62,481 bases of DNA. It comes from an uncultured Bacteroidales bacterium. GTDB taxonomy: Bacteria > Bacteroidota > Bacteroidia > Bacteroidales > UBA932. A model generated the notes under the pieces. That model was not told the DNA's origin and searched no databases. It was given only the letters and a program-made list of their open reading frames with translations. Made by a program: the position numbers and the translations under genes. Numbering within the stretch: position 1 is the first letter of the stretch; each line of letters begins with the position of its first letter. This document shows positions 43,740 through 52,258 of the stretch, piece by piece. The stretch is taken from contig ONRD01000006.1 in NCBI GenBank assembly GCA_900320185.1, positions 1 through 62,481 on the forward strand. The letters are read 5' to 3'.

Positions 43740-43772
43740 CTGTGACAGGCAATAACGGCCGCATGGCGCCAG
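43740..43772. repeat. 33-base direct repeat, unit 2
   Basis: Second unit of the pair at 43667-43699, ending 5 bases past the stop of the last glycosyltransferase gene. Confidence 0.7.
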
Positions 43773-43777
43773 GGGGC

Positions 43778-44800
43778 TTACCCGTTGCAGAGGCCTGACA
43801 GGAGCCTTGCGAAGGAAGGCCATGAATTGGCCTGCGCAAAGGCGCGGAGTTCACCGGCAGGAATCTTCCGCCCGTGACGCAGGACCGAGACAAGTTCCCC
43901 GTAGGACCCGTAGACATCGCACACGCCTTCCCGGTTCAGGTCAAGGAAAGCCCCAGTGGAAGGGCCGACAGGAGTACCACCCATCGCAATCGTGTCCATC
44001 AGGACCCCGGAACCGGAAATGCTGCCGGGAATGTAAGGGAACACCACATGGGCGCTCGAACGGACCAGTTGCCGCAGTTCGTCGAAACCGGCTGCCCTGT
44101 TCTCGAAGACGAACCTAGTCGCCGAAGGACGGGCCACGGCGTCCTCGATCCTTGCGGCAAGGCCGGGGTCGTCGCAGCGGCCGACTATCAGCACGCTGAG
44201 CCCCGCCTCGCGGACGGATGGATCGGAGACGAACTCCTCCACGCCCTTGTACGGAAGGATCCTCCCCCAGACAAGGGCATCCCTGACAGGAGGGATATCC
44301 GGCTCAGCAGGAGAATCTTCCGAAACCACCATCGGGTGGCAGGCATAAACTACCTTGGATGGATCGCCGCCCAATCGTGACAGCATGGCCCGGGCGATCC
44401 CGGCGGTCTCTCCGGAATGCGAAACCACCGCACTGGAGAGGAGAAGCTGCATCCTGGTAAGTTCCCTGCTCATGTGGTTCTCGCCCTTGTGCGGACGAGG
44501 GTTATGGAATATGAACACGATCCTGCGTCTGCGGAGCTTCATTATCCTGAGGGCAAGCCTGGCCATCAGGTACTGGATGAAGGCCAGCTTGTGGAAGGCG
44601 ATGGTCTCCACGAAGGAAAGGAGGAAGACATCAGCCTTGAAGGAGTTGACCAGGAGGCTGAGCCCCTGCATGAGGCATGGTCTGTCATCTGCTTCCAGCA
44701 CTTCGAAATACCTTGCAAGTTCCTTTTTAAGGAGGGGGACGTACCGGTTGGGATAGCCGTCCTTGCGGCTTGCGGAAGGGGCAACGTAGATCTTCTTCAT
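43778..44800 (-). CDS. Glycosyltransferase (GT-B fold, GT4-like)
   Basis: The start is at MKKIYVAPSASRKDGYPNRY, overlapping the GT2 gene stop by ATGA; the longer frame lies inside that gene. The 340-residue protein has a first Rossmann half ending in IVFIFHNPRPHKGEN and a second half with LVWGRILPYKGVEEFVSD, VLIVGRCDDPGLAARI, and the donor-side VVFPYIPGSISGSGVLMDTIAMGGTPV. The usual E-x7-E motif is not clear. It probably adds one sugar to a lipid-linked surface glycan at the inner membrane. It is the last gene of the polysaccharide operon. Confidence 0.85.
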   Translation of the reverse strand: MKKIYVAPSASRKDGYPNRYVPLLKKELARYFEVLEADDRPCLMQGLSLLVNSFKADVFLLSFVETIAFHKLAFIQYLMARLALRIMKLRRRRIVFIFHNPRPHKGENHMSRELTRMQLLLSSAVVSHSGETAGIARAMLSRLGGDPSKVVYACHPMVVSEDSPAEPDIPPVRDALVWGRILPYKGVEEFVSDPSVREAGLSVLIVGRCDDPGLAARIEDAVARPSATRFVFENRAAGFDELRQLVRSSAHVVFPYIPGSISGSGVLMDTIAMGGTPVGPSTGAFLDLNREGVCDVYGSYGELVSVLRHGRKIPAGELRAFAQANSWPSFARLLSGLCNG

Positions 44801-45654
44801 CGCTTCAGGAGTCTCTTCAGTGAATATGTCAACCGCGCGAGGGCGAACTGCCATGCCGGAGTGTGCCGGTAGGTGCGGTAGTAGTAGCATTCGCTTTCGA
44901 ACTTGAGGGAACGGACCTTGAGTTCGTCGTAATATTTCCTTGTCGTGAAACCGTGTTCGTGGACGACGGAGACCGCAGGATAATAATAGACCTTCCTGCC
45001 TGCCCTCAGAAGCCTCTCCGAAAGGATCATCTCCTCGGCATAGAGGAATGTGCCCGGATCCATTCCTCCGACAGCCTCCCAGTCGGAAGTCCGCACCATG
45101 AAGAAGGAGCCCGACACGCGGTAATGGAAGCCTTCTGCAGCCTTCCTTGAATATTCCTGCACGTAAGACTTTTCCTTCCGTCCGAGGGGCGGGACCAGGT
45201 TGGACCAGTAATGCCAGACATGCCTCCTCCAGAAAGACATGTATGGCTCCGGACTCTGCAGCCTGCCGTCCAGTCCGACCACCTTGGGCCCGATCACGGC
45301 CGCCTCCGGCGTGGACTGGAGCTTCTCGGCCATCCTTTCCACCACCCCAGCGCTCGATAAGCGGATGTCGTTGTTGGCGAACAGCAGGAGGGACGGCGAG
45401 AACTGGTTGATGGCTACGGCGGCGCCCAGGTTGTTGCCCTTCGCAAACCCCAGGTTCTCCTCTGAAGGCACGACGAACACGTACTGGTCCGGACACCCCT
45501 TGAAAGCCTCCAGCAGAGTGGTCCGGCTCTCGGGGGTGCTGCCGTTGTCGACAATGACGACTGCATAGTCCGAGGAAACGGCGCTCAGTTCGTCCTTGAC
45601 GAAGGCTATCGTCTTGTCCTCGGAATGGTAGTTTATGACTATTATCCCTATCAT
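44797..45654 (-). CDS. GT2 family glycosyltransferase
   Basis: GT-A fold transferase, rhamnosyltransferase-like. The N-terminus GIIVINYHSEDKTIAFV, VVIVDNGSTPES, ENLGFAKGNNLGA and FANNDIRLS (DxD-like NND) are standard for the family; the acceptor side GGMDPGTFLYAEEMILSERL carries the catalytic acidic residues. At 285 residues it is complete. A basic C-terminus (LTYSLKRLLKR) suggests membrane association. It is coupled by ATGA to the last transferase and lies 4 bases after the GT4 gene. Confidence 0.92.
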   Translation of the reverse strand: MIGIIVINYHSEDKTIAFVKDELSAVSSDYAVVIVDNGSTPESRTTLLEAFKGCPDQYVFVVPSEENLGFAKGNNLGAAVAINQFSPSLLLFANNDIRLSSAGVVERMAEKLQSTPEAAVIGPKVVGLDGRLQSPEPYMSFWRRHVWHYWSNLVPPLGRKEKSYVQEYSRKAAEGFHYRVSGSFFMVRTSDWEAVGGMDPGTFLYAEEMILSERLLRAGRKVYYYPAVSVVHEHGFTTRKYYDELKVRSLKFESECYYYRTYRHTPAWQFALARLTYSLKRLLKR

Positions 45655-45658
45655 CTTG

Positions 45659-46843
45659 CTAGAAGGCGGCTACTCTGTCCTTTACGATTGCCCCTGTTTC
45701 ACCCGGAGTGCCCCGACCGTCCAGTACAGAGTCGTAAATCTCCAGGAGTTTCTTGCCGAAAGCCTCTTCGGAAAACCTTGAGACGGCATCCTCCTGCGCC
45801 CGTGAAACCACGTCCTGCGGGGTGTTTTCCGACATCTCACGCATCAGGGCCGCGCATTCTCCGACCGTGTCGAAGAAAAACCCGTTCTCCCGGTCCCTGA
45901 CGATCTCGAGTGTCCCTCCGGATTTCCGGGCGATCACCGGGCAGCCATAGAACATGGCTTCCACGGTAACCCTTCCCAGACCTTCGAACTCGGAGCACAT
46001 CAAGTAGGCAAGGGCTCTGGAGACGTAAGGCTTGACCGAATCGCACGGGCCCTTGAAGACAAGGGCGTTGTCCACTCCAAGGCGGCCGGCCAGGGCGTGG
46101 AGTTCCGCTTCGTAAGAAGGATCGATACCTCCTACGAACATCAGCCTGAAGCCCTCCTCTGCCAGATGCGAGGCTGCCAGGGCGGCTATGGCGACCTCAG
46201 GGCACTTGACAGGACTCCAGCGGCCGGCACACATCACGAAATACCCGGATTTTTCCTCGACAAGGCAGGTGTCGGCCGCCTCGCAGACAGCGTCCGGAAG
46301 ACAGTAGGCATTCCCAGCGGAATCCAGTCCCAGATGGGTCTTGAGCGCCGAGGAAATGGCTATCACGGCATCGGAGCCCTCCAGCAGGGAACGCCAGCGG
46401 GCGAAGCCCCTGAAGGGCCTGGCTTTCAGCCCGAGGTCGAAATATTCCCTCAGATGCCACACATGGGCGGCACCGAGCCTCGCTGCTATCTCCGGTCCGA
46501 TGTCCACGACGCTCGAATTGGAGTGGACTATCTTCACCCCGCGGTCCTTGAGCATGGCGCAGACTGCCGTCACGCACCGCGAGTTGATCCTGGTGGTGGT
46601 GACAAGATGGGGCAGGTACCTCAGCGCGCGCGACAATGCCCCGCCACGGTAGGTACTGCGCCGGAACGGGACCACGATGCATTCGTAGCCCCTGGACCGG
46701 AAATATTCGGAGACCGCCCCTTCCGCGCGGACCAGCACTATAGGTTCGACCTCGTCCCGCACCGAATGCAGGAGATTCTCCAGGGACTTGGTGGAACCTC
46801 CGGTCACGAAATCCTCGTTGTGGATGTACAATACTGTAATCAT
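45659..46843 (-). CDS. GT4 family glycosyltransferase
   Basis: GT-B fold retaining glycosyltransferase. The start is set at MITVLYIHNEDFVTGGSTKS; an earlier Met 12 codons upstream (46879) is possible. Features are the Gly-rich N-terminal loop TGGSTKSLENLL, HSNSSVVDIGPEIAARLG, and the second domain with CAGRWSPVKCPEVAIAALA, FVGGIDPSYEAELHALAGRL and the donor motif CSEFEGLGRVTVEAMFYGCP (E-x7-E type) followed by SGGTLEIV. At 394 residues it is normal. It lies downstream of the pyruvyl transferase gene in the same operon. Confidence 0.92.
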   Translation of the reverse strand: MITVLYIHNEDFVTGGSTKSLENLLHSVRDEVEPIVLVRAEGAVSEYFRSRGYECIVVPFRRSTYRGGALSRALRYLPHLVTTTRINSRCVTAVCAMLKDRGVKIVHSNSSVVDIGPEIAARLGAAHVWHLREYFDLGLKARPFRGFARWRSLLEGSDAVIAISSALKTHLGLDSAGNAYCLPDAVCEAADTCLVEEKSGYFVMCAGRWSPVKCPEVAIAALAASHLAEEGFRLMFVGGIDPSYEAELHALAGRLGVDNALVFKGPCDSVKPYVSRALAYLMCSEFEGLGRVTVEAMFYGCPVIARKSGGTLEIVRDRENGFFFDTVGECAALMREMSENTPQDVVSRAQEDAVSRFSEEAFGKKLLEIYDSVLDGRGTPGETGAIVKDRVAAF

Positions 46844-46880
46844 GTCTTTCTGGGAGAAACAATCATGGGCACCGGTCATT

Positions 46881-47963
46881 TCAATGTCCCGCCCCAGGCT
46901 CTTCGCCACAGCCCAGGGCCTTGTCGAGGAAGGCGGCCGATCGGTTCCGCAGAACCGAGAGCCTCCTCTCCACCTCGGCACCGCCTGAAGGCCGCTCGGA
47001 GAGGTCCATGTCAGCCCCGGAAGAGAGCCGGTCCTCAAGAGCGAGACTGGAAAGCAGGGACTCCACCCTGAGATTCCTCTCACCGGGGGGCACTATGGAG
47101 AGGAACGGCTTGCGGAAGATGACCGAGAATGCAGTCCCATGGAAGGAGGAAGTCACGATGCATGCAGCCCCTTCCACCAAGGAAAGGAATTCAGCCGGAC
47201 CTGCCCACTGGACGGTATCCTTCCGGGGACGCCAGAGAGCCTTCTTGGAAAGGATGACCAGGGGAAGCCCCCGCTTTGCCGCGATTTCCCGGGCAGCCTG
47301 GACGACCTTGTCTTCCCAGACCATCGGATAGGCCAGGACATAACCTCTCCGGCGAACAGGAGATGCCACCGTCAGCCATTTCTCACGGTCGAGAAGGAGC
47401 GTCGGGTCCGGCAGGCACTCCACAGTCCTTGCGCAAAGCGGCTGGAGGAGTTCCCTCAGCGACTCTTCCCTCACGCTGACAGCATCGAAACCCTTGAGAA
47501 GACGCTGGACGGCAGCGGCCTCGTCGGGTCCGAGGACCCCCGCATTCATGCTGGCGGCCCATGCTATCTTCCTGGCGGAAGATTGGAATCCGCCCCAGTA
47601 AGGGCCTCCGAAGCCGTCAGACAGGGCAGGGTTCCAGACCTGGTCGCTGCCGAAAAGGATGGCGTCGTAGATGTCATCGATCCTGTCTCCGTCACCGTAC
47701 CTGGAAGAGGACAGGCGAAGGTTCCTGCCCACGAAACTTTCGAACCGGGAGTAGCGGACCATCCTGGAAAGAGCGCGCGGCAAGGCCTTGAGGCCGTCGC
47801 GCCCGGCCTGCCAGACCCTGTAGGAAGACTCTATGACCGGGCTGCGGTAGTCGATCACCTCAGCGTCGATCCCGCGCATGAGGAGGAATTCCTGGGTCGC
47901 CCATGCCTGGAGGACCGCCCCGTAATTGCGGGCATTGTGGAATGTGAGTATGCCTGCTTTCAT
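46881..47963 (-). CDS. Polysaccharide pyruvyl transferase family protein
   Basis: Transfers pyruvate as a ketal (or acts similarly) to surface glycans. The start is at MKAGILTFHNARNYGAVLQA, a signature of the family in Bacteroidota; the longer frame lies in the FrhB-type gene. Further motifs are LFGSDQVWNPALSDG, FDAVSVREESLRELL, VECLPDPTLLLDREKW and the C-terminal IVTSSFHGTAFSVIFRKPFL, the donor-binding block. At 360 residues it is typical. Its start overlaps the stop of the Fe-S gene by 4 bases. FrhB-type and pyruvyl transferase genes are often paired in such loci. Confidence 0.9.
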   Translation of the reverse strand: MKAGILTFHNARNYGAVLQAWATQEFLLMRGIDAEVIDYRSPVIESSYRVWQAGRDGLKALPRALSRMVRYSRFESFVGRNLRLSSSRYGDGDRIDDIYDAILFGSDQVWNPALSDGFGGPYWGGFQSSARKIAWAASMNAGVLGPDEAAAVQRLLKGFDAVSVREESLRELLQPLCARTVECLPDPTLLLDREKWLTVASPVRRRGYVLAYPMVWEDKVVQAAREIAAKRGLPLVILSKKALWRPRKDTVQWAGPAEFLSLVEGAACIVTSSFHGTAFSVIFRKPFLSIVPPGERNLRVESLLSSLALEDRLSSGADMDLSERPSGGAEVERRLSVLRNRSAAFLDKALGCGEEPGAGH

Positions 47964-49126
47964 AAATGTCTCTTGACTTTGGCGATGAAACTTCTTATCC
48001 TGTAGCCGGGGGATGCCTTGCCGTACTTCCGGTTGACGAAAGCGAAGCCCCTGGAGGGAAGATCCTTCTCGAAGCTTGTCCAACGGGGGTCCAGCACCGT
48101 GGCGGACCGCAGATTGTGCTGAAGGACCCTCTGCACATCTATCTTCGTGACCTGGAGGCCGGGACATGCCCCCGCGAAAAACTCCGCCCCCTTCTCGCTG
48201 TTGCAAAGGACCAGGGACCAAGGCTTGCCGTCGGCTAGTTCAGGGAAGGCCTCTTCGACTCCCCAGCAGTCGCCGGCGGTTATGTCCGAAGGGCGCCTCA
48301 GGGAAGCGAAAGGACACGACCCGCATGAAGGCCTGAGCGCTATATCCTTATAGAACAGGAATGAATATTCGTCCGAATCAAGGGTCGTCCCATCCTCGAA
48401 ACCGATGGACTGGACCGTCTTGTGCCAGCCGAAGGACGGATTCCGGAACATCGCGCTCCGGACCGGGGACCCTGCCTTCGCGGAGCAGTGCTCCAGATAG
48501 GCCCTCCACAGTTCCGGCGCAGGGACACCGTGGCAGATTATGTCCATCAGGAAGAGATTCTTCCTCAGGGCGGGAGCGACGGCGGAAAAGACACCGGCAG
48601 TCTGGCACGGTGTGCCTGTGAACAGCACCCTCCGGCCTGCGGCAAGGTCTTCGATGACCTGCGGGAGCACACCGTCGGTACGGCTCTGCGCATATTTGCT
48701 GAGACGGAACCGCTCGATGCCATCCATGGTCGCGGCACGCATGTGGACCGGCATGAAGGAGCCGGAAAGAGCCGCGCCGTAAACCACTCCCCCTTCCAGG
48801 ACCATCTTCTTCATCAGGCTGAAAGCCACTCCCCCGCTCTGGCTTTTTCCAAGGGCCGAAGGATCCCTGGCGACATAGGCATCCTGCATATAGCCTGCAT
48901 CAGGCACGGCTGCCTCCTCTTTGAACGGGCATGCCTCCAGGCACGCACCGCAACCTATGCAGGACTCGGAGTCCACCACAGGATAGAGGAAGCCCATGGG
49001 GTCGGCCTTCATGGAGAGCGCGCCGCAGGGGCACGCCCGGACACAGGCCGAGCATCCGCAGCAGCGGCTCCTGTCAGTGTTTCTTTCAGCTACGTTGACC
49101 ATCTTTGCTGATTCCAAGTTTTTCAA
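47960..49126 (-). CDS. FrhB-type 4Fe-4S protein (coenzyme F420 hydrogenase/dehydrogenase beta subunit family)
   Basis: Two ferredoxin clusters are visible at the N-terminus: CCGCSACVRACP (about 22-33) and CIGCGACLEACP (about 56-67). The FrhB core follows with GGVAFSLMKKMVLEGGVVYG, RVLFTGTPCQTAGVFS, MDIICHGVPAPELW and SCGSCPFASLRRPSDITAGD. Such proteins in polysaccharide loci are thought to do flavin-dependent redox on a sugar or lipid carrier; F420 itself is not expected here. The first codon of the frame is TTG and lies in the flippase gene; Met 9 (MVNVAERN, near 49102) is an alternative start that still overlaps that gene. Confidence 0.88.
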   Translation of the reverse strand: MKNLESAKMVNVAERNTDRSRCCGCSACVRACPCGALSMKADPMGFLYPVVDSESCIGCGACLEACPFKEEAAVPDAGYMQDAYVARDPSALGKSQSGGVAFSLMKKMVLEGGVVYGAALSGSFMPVHMRAATMDGIERFRLSKYAQSRTDGVLPQVIEDLAAGRRVLFTGTPCQTAGVFSAVAPALRKNLFLMDIICHGVPAPELWRAYLEHCSAKAGSPVRSAMFRNPSFGWHKTVQSIGFEDGTTLDSDEYSFLFYKDIALRPSCGSCPFASLRRPSDITAGDCWGVEEAFPELADGKPWSLVLCNSEKGAEFFAGACPGLQVTKIDVQRVLQHNLRSATVLDPRWTSFEKDLPSRGFAFVNRKYGKASPGYRIRSFIAKVKRHL

Positions 49127-50648
49127 ACGCCTTTGCCTTGAGGAAGTCCCTTTCCTGGCGGCCCAGGCCGAGGGTCCACACCGCCGCCCCCGTGCAGAGG
49201 ACTGAGACGGTACAGACCAGGAGCATATTCAGGAAACTCTCTCCCAGCACCTTCGAAAGGACCAGGGGCAAAGGAATGGATACCGCCGCGACAAGGGCGA
49301 TGTTTCCAAGCACCTGGACGCAGAAGGCACGGGTGTCCAGTCCGACCATACCCCTCAGGAGGATCATCCTGGCTGCGAGGCAGGCCACGGAAAGGGCTAT
49401 CGCCACGACATAGACAAGCTCGGGTGCCCCGCCGATCTTGAGCGCGATCCACGCAAGCGGGACGTTCAGGAGCTGGAGTCCACCGACGATGATCTGGTAT
49501 TTCTTGATGTCGCCGGTGGCGAGCATCATCGTCACGAGCGGTGCGGAAACGGCCTCAACCATGGTCAGGACCAGTACCAGCTGCACGAACCGGACGGAGT
49601 GGTCCGGGACGTCCACCTGCCACAGGTCCATCAGGTACGGGGTGTTGAACAAGATGGGGAAAGAGAGCATCATCAGCAGGTACAGGGAGAACCTGGATCC
49701 CCTGAAAGCAAGGCTCATCATGTATTTGCGGTCTCCGGAAGCATAGGACTTGGTGATCTGCGGATTCATCGAAGTCATGAATGACGTCGCGAACTGGGAG
49801 ACGGCACCGTTGACCTGGATCGCAAGCGCACGCGCGGCATTGACGGCAGCGGGGAAGAAAAGGTTGATCACCAGCGTACCTCCATGGTCCCGGAGCACCC
49901 CGGAAGCCGCACCGATGAAGTTCCACCCGGCGAACCCGGACATTTCCCTGAGCAAGGACCGGTCGAAGGCCATCTTCCCCCTGCACTCCCGGAAGTTCCT
50001 CCTGCAGTAAACCTGGTACACCACCCTCACAGCCACGGCCACCAGGCACATGGCAAGGGCGTAGAACACCAGTGAATCCATGGGCGCCACGCTGATGAGC
50101 AGGGCGATGGCGAGCTTGCAAAGGCCTTCGAATATCCCCATGTAGGCAAAGGCCGTCATCTTCTCGTGGGCGATTATCGAAGCGTTGTAGGGGACGCTGA
50201 CAAGGTTGACGGCAAAAGTCACGACCGAGAACTGGAAGACCACCTTCGCTGCATGGACCCTGTCCGGCGGAATCGTCATGTAGCGGCTTATGTACCACGG
50301 GCCGGCAAGCTCCGCAAGGAATATGATGCCCGCGGCGATCAAGGCCTGGATCACAACCGCAGTGGAGAAGATACGCCGCAGCCTGTCCTGGTCTCCCTTC
50401 CCGAGTTCGAAGGTGAGGAAACGGCTGATCGCCGCCGAGAGGGAGTTGGATATCACCGCAAACAGGGCGACAAAGCCCCCGACGGTCGTGTACACCCCAA
50501 GGTCGGTCTCGCCGAGAGAGTGGAGGACCACCCTGGACGTATAGAGCCCGATGGCCAGCAGGACGAGCATGCGGAAGTACAGAGCCAGGGTATTCCTGGC
50601 TATCCTCCTGCTGTTCTCGGAAATCTTCGGGGCTCCGTCCGGGTTCAT
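49086..50648 (-). CDS. Lipopolysaccharide/O-unit flippase (MATE/Wzx-like)
   Basis: Polytopic membrane protein of about 520 residues with about 12-14 hydrophobic segments (for example LALYFRMLVLLAIGLYTSRVV and the following VYTTVGGFVALFAVISNSLS). These match the polysaccharide-exporter branch of the MOP superfamily found in Bacteroidota. It probably flips lipid-linked repeat units across the inner membrane. The start is set at MNPDGAPKISENSRRIARN, 2 bases after the epimerase stop. The C-terminal 40 residues are basic and cytoplasmic. No Wzy polymerase is adjacent. Confidence 0.88.
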   Translation of the reverse strand: MNPDGAPKISENSRRIARNTLALYFRMLVLLAIGLYTSRVVLHSLGETDLGVYTTVGGFVALFAVISNSLSAAISRFLTFELGKGDQDRLRRIFSTAVVIQALIAAGIIFLAELAGPWYISRYMTIPPDRVHAAKVVFQFSVVTFAVNLVSVPYNASIIAHEKMTAFAYMGIFEGLCKLAIALLISVAPMDSLVFYALAMCLVAVAVRVVYQVYCRRNFRECRGKMAFDRSLLREMSGFAGWNFIGAASGVLRDHGGTLVINLFFPAAVNAARALAIQVNGAVSQFATSFMTSMNPQITKSYASGDRKYMMSLAFRGSRFSLYLLMMLSFPILFNTPYLMDLWQVDVPDHSVRFVQLVLVLTMVEAVSAPLVTMMLATGDIKKYQIIVGGLQLLNVPLAWIALKIGGAPELVYVVAIALSVACLAARMILLRGMVGLDTRAFCVQVLGNIALVAAVSIPLPLVLSKVLGESFLNMLLVCTVSVLCTGAAVWTLGLGRQERDFLKAKAFEKLGISKDGQRS

Positions 50649-50650
50649 AA

Positions 50651-51700
50651 TCAGTCTTTCTTGAGCGGGTTCCTGTCGCTTCTGTACCATTCCATGAACC
50701 TGCCGATCCCCTCATGGAGGGAGGTGGACGGCTTGTATGAGAGTTCCTGCTGAAGGGCGGTGCAGTCGGCGTATGTCTGGTAGACATCCCCCTGCTGCAT
50801 GGGCAGGAAGACCTTCTCGGCGGTCTTGCCGCAGGCTTCCTCCAATTCCCTTATGAAGTCCATCAGCCTCACCGGGCTGGAACAGCCGATGTTGTACACC
50901 TTCGCAGGGACTCCGTCCGGGCAGCGGGAAGCCTCGGGAGGATTGTCGATCACCCGAAGGGTACCTTCCACTATGTCGTCTATGTAGGTGAAGTCCCTGA
51001 TCATGTCGCCGTTGTTGAAGACCTTTATCGGCCTCCCTTCCATGATGGCGGAAGCGAAGAGCATGGGAGACATGTCGGGACGTCCCCAGGGGCCGTAGAC
51101 GGTGAAGAAGCGGAGTCCTGTAGTCGCCATGCCATAGAGCTTGGAATATGAATGGGCCATCAGTTCATTGGCCTTCTTGGTCGCCCCGTACAGGCTCACC
51201 GGGGTGTCGGCCTTGTCAGCTTCGGAGAAAGGGACCTTGGAGTTGAGGCCGTAGACCGAACTGGATGAAGCATAGACAAGCTGGGGCGTCCCATGGTTGC
51301 GGCAGGCCTCCAGGATGTTGAGGAATCCCTCCAGGTTCGACCGGAGATAGGCATAGGGATTGGTTATGGAATACCTGACTCCCGCCTGGGCGGCAAGGTT
51401 CACCACCTTGTCGAACCTCTCCGAGGAAAAGAGGGCGTCCAGAGCCTCCTTGTCGCAGATCGACATCCTTACGAAGCGGGATCCGGGGTAGATGGAGCCG
51501 GTTTTCATCACGCCATACCCGAAGGGGCCCTCGAAGCCGTTCACGGCCAGTCTCCCATGCTTGAGGGAGACATCGTAGTAATCGTTTATCTCGTCCAGTC
51601 CCAGGACCTCGTCCCCCCTGGAGGCGAGCCTTCTCATCAGGGCGGCGCCTATGAAGCCTGCCGCTCCGGTAACCAGTATCCTTGATTTCATCTTCATCAT
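50651..51700 (-). CDS. NAD-dependent sugar-nucleotide epimerase, UDP-glucuronate 4-epimerase type
   Basis: Extended SDR enzyme. The NAD motif GAAGFIGAALMRRL (about residues 12-25), catalytic Tyr/Lys in SLYGATKKANE (about 168-178), and the substrate block FFTVYGPWGRPDMSP are all present. The LDEINDYYDVSLKHGRL segment is typical of UDP-glucuronate 4-epimerases. It likely makes UDP-galacturonate (or a related sugar) for the glycan built by the genes downstream. At 349 residues it is complete. The start may be Met 1, 2 or 4. First gene of the operon. Confidence 0.9.
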   Translation of the reverse strand: MMKMKSRILVTGAAGFIGAALMRRLASRGDEVLGLDEINDYYDVSLKHGRLAVNGFEGPFGYGVMKTGSIYPGSRFVRMSICDKEALDALFSSERFDKVVNLAAQAGVRYSITNPYAYLRSNLEGFLNILEACRNHGTPQLVYASSSSVYGLNSKVPFSEADKADTPVSLYGATKKANELMAHSYSKLYGMATTGLRFFTVYGPWGRPDMSPMLFASAIMEGRPIKVFNNGDMIRDFTYIDDIVEGTLRVIDNPPEASRCPDGVPAKVYNIGCSSPVRLMDFIRELEEACGKTAEKVFLPMQQGDVYQTYADCTALQQELSYKPSTSLHEGIGRFMEWYRSDRNPLKKD

Positions 51701-51793
51701 TCCTTTAAACGGATAAAGTTAATAATAATTCCGCAAACTTGCTTGATGTACCCGTTTTTACTATTTTCGCATCGTTGAAAACCATCGTCTACC

Positions 51794-52258
51794 ATGGACC
51801 GGATGAAGAGGATATACGCCCGCAACTGCGAAGTCCGGAGGATTGGCAAGGAGGCCGCATGGCCCTTCCTGGAAGCCAACCACAGGCTCGGAGGCACCCG
51901 CTGCAGGTACTTCTACGGGCTCTTCCATTCTTCAGGCGGCGGTCCTGAGGAACTGGTTGCGGTTTCAGGATTCTCCTCTCCAAGGAAATGGAACAAGGGA
52001 GGAAGGACCGTAAGGTCCTGCGAATGGGTCCGCTACGCCTCAGCCAGGTCCACCAGGGTGGACGGCGGAATGGGGAAGACTCTGAAAGCCTTCATCGACG
52101 AAGTGGAGCCGGATGACGTGATGAGCTACGCCGACGCATCGTGGTCCGACGGTGACGCCTACCGGAAACTTGGATTCCGGGAAGAAGGGGCCAAGGAATT
52201 CCCGGATGGCAGGAAAAGCCTGAAATTCAGATTAAAACTGACTGATTATGAGCAATGA
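51794..52258 (+). CDS. GNAT-like protein resembling phage-type acetyltransferase-fold proteins
   Basis: A 154-residue protein of a family I can only describe. EANHRLGGTRCRYFYGLFH then ELVAVSGFSSPRKW, SCEWVRYASARSTRVDGGMG and MSYADASWSDGDAYRKLGF form the GNAT-like scheme seen in phage and plasmid proteins, where the closing motif is YxDxxWxxGxxYxxLGF. The GGMG stretch could be the CoA-binding turn. It also recalls Mom-type DNA modification proteins, but the similarity is too general to claim. mtgA overlaps its end by 11 bases. Its start may be Met 1 or Met 4. Confidence 0.65.
   Translation: MDRMKRIYARNCEVRRIGKEAAWPFLEANHRLGGTRCRYFYGLFHSSGGGPEELVAVSGFSSPRKWNKGGRTVRSCEWVRYASARSTRVDGGMGKTLKAFIDEVEPDDVMSYADASWSDGDAYRKLGFREEGAKEFPDGRKSLKFRLKLTDYEQ

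Noticed and set aside
43667-43772. Possible two-repeat CRISPR array (33-base repeats, 40-base spacer)
   Set aside because: Only two units, repeat not CRISPR-like, no cas genes, and it abuts a gene stop.
47960-49126. True F420-dependent enzyme
   Set aside because: The FrhB fold in polysaccharide loci of Bacteroidota is not tied to F420, and no F420 gene is present.
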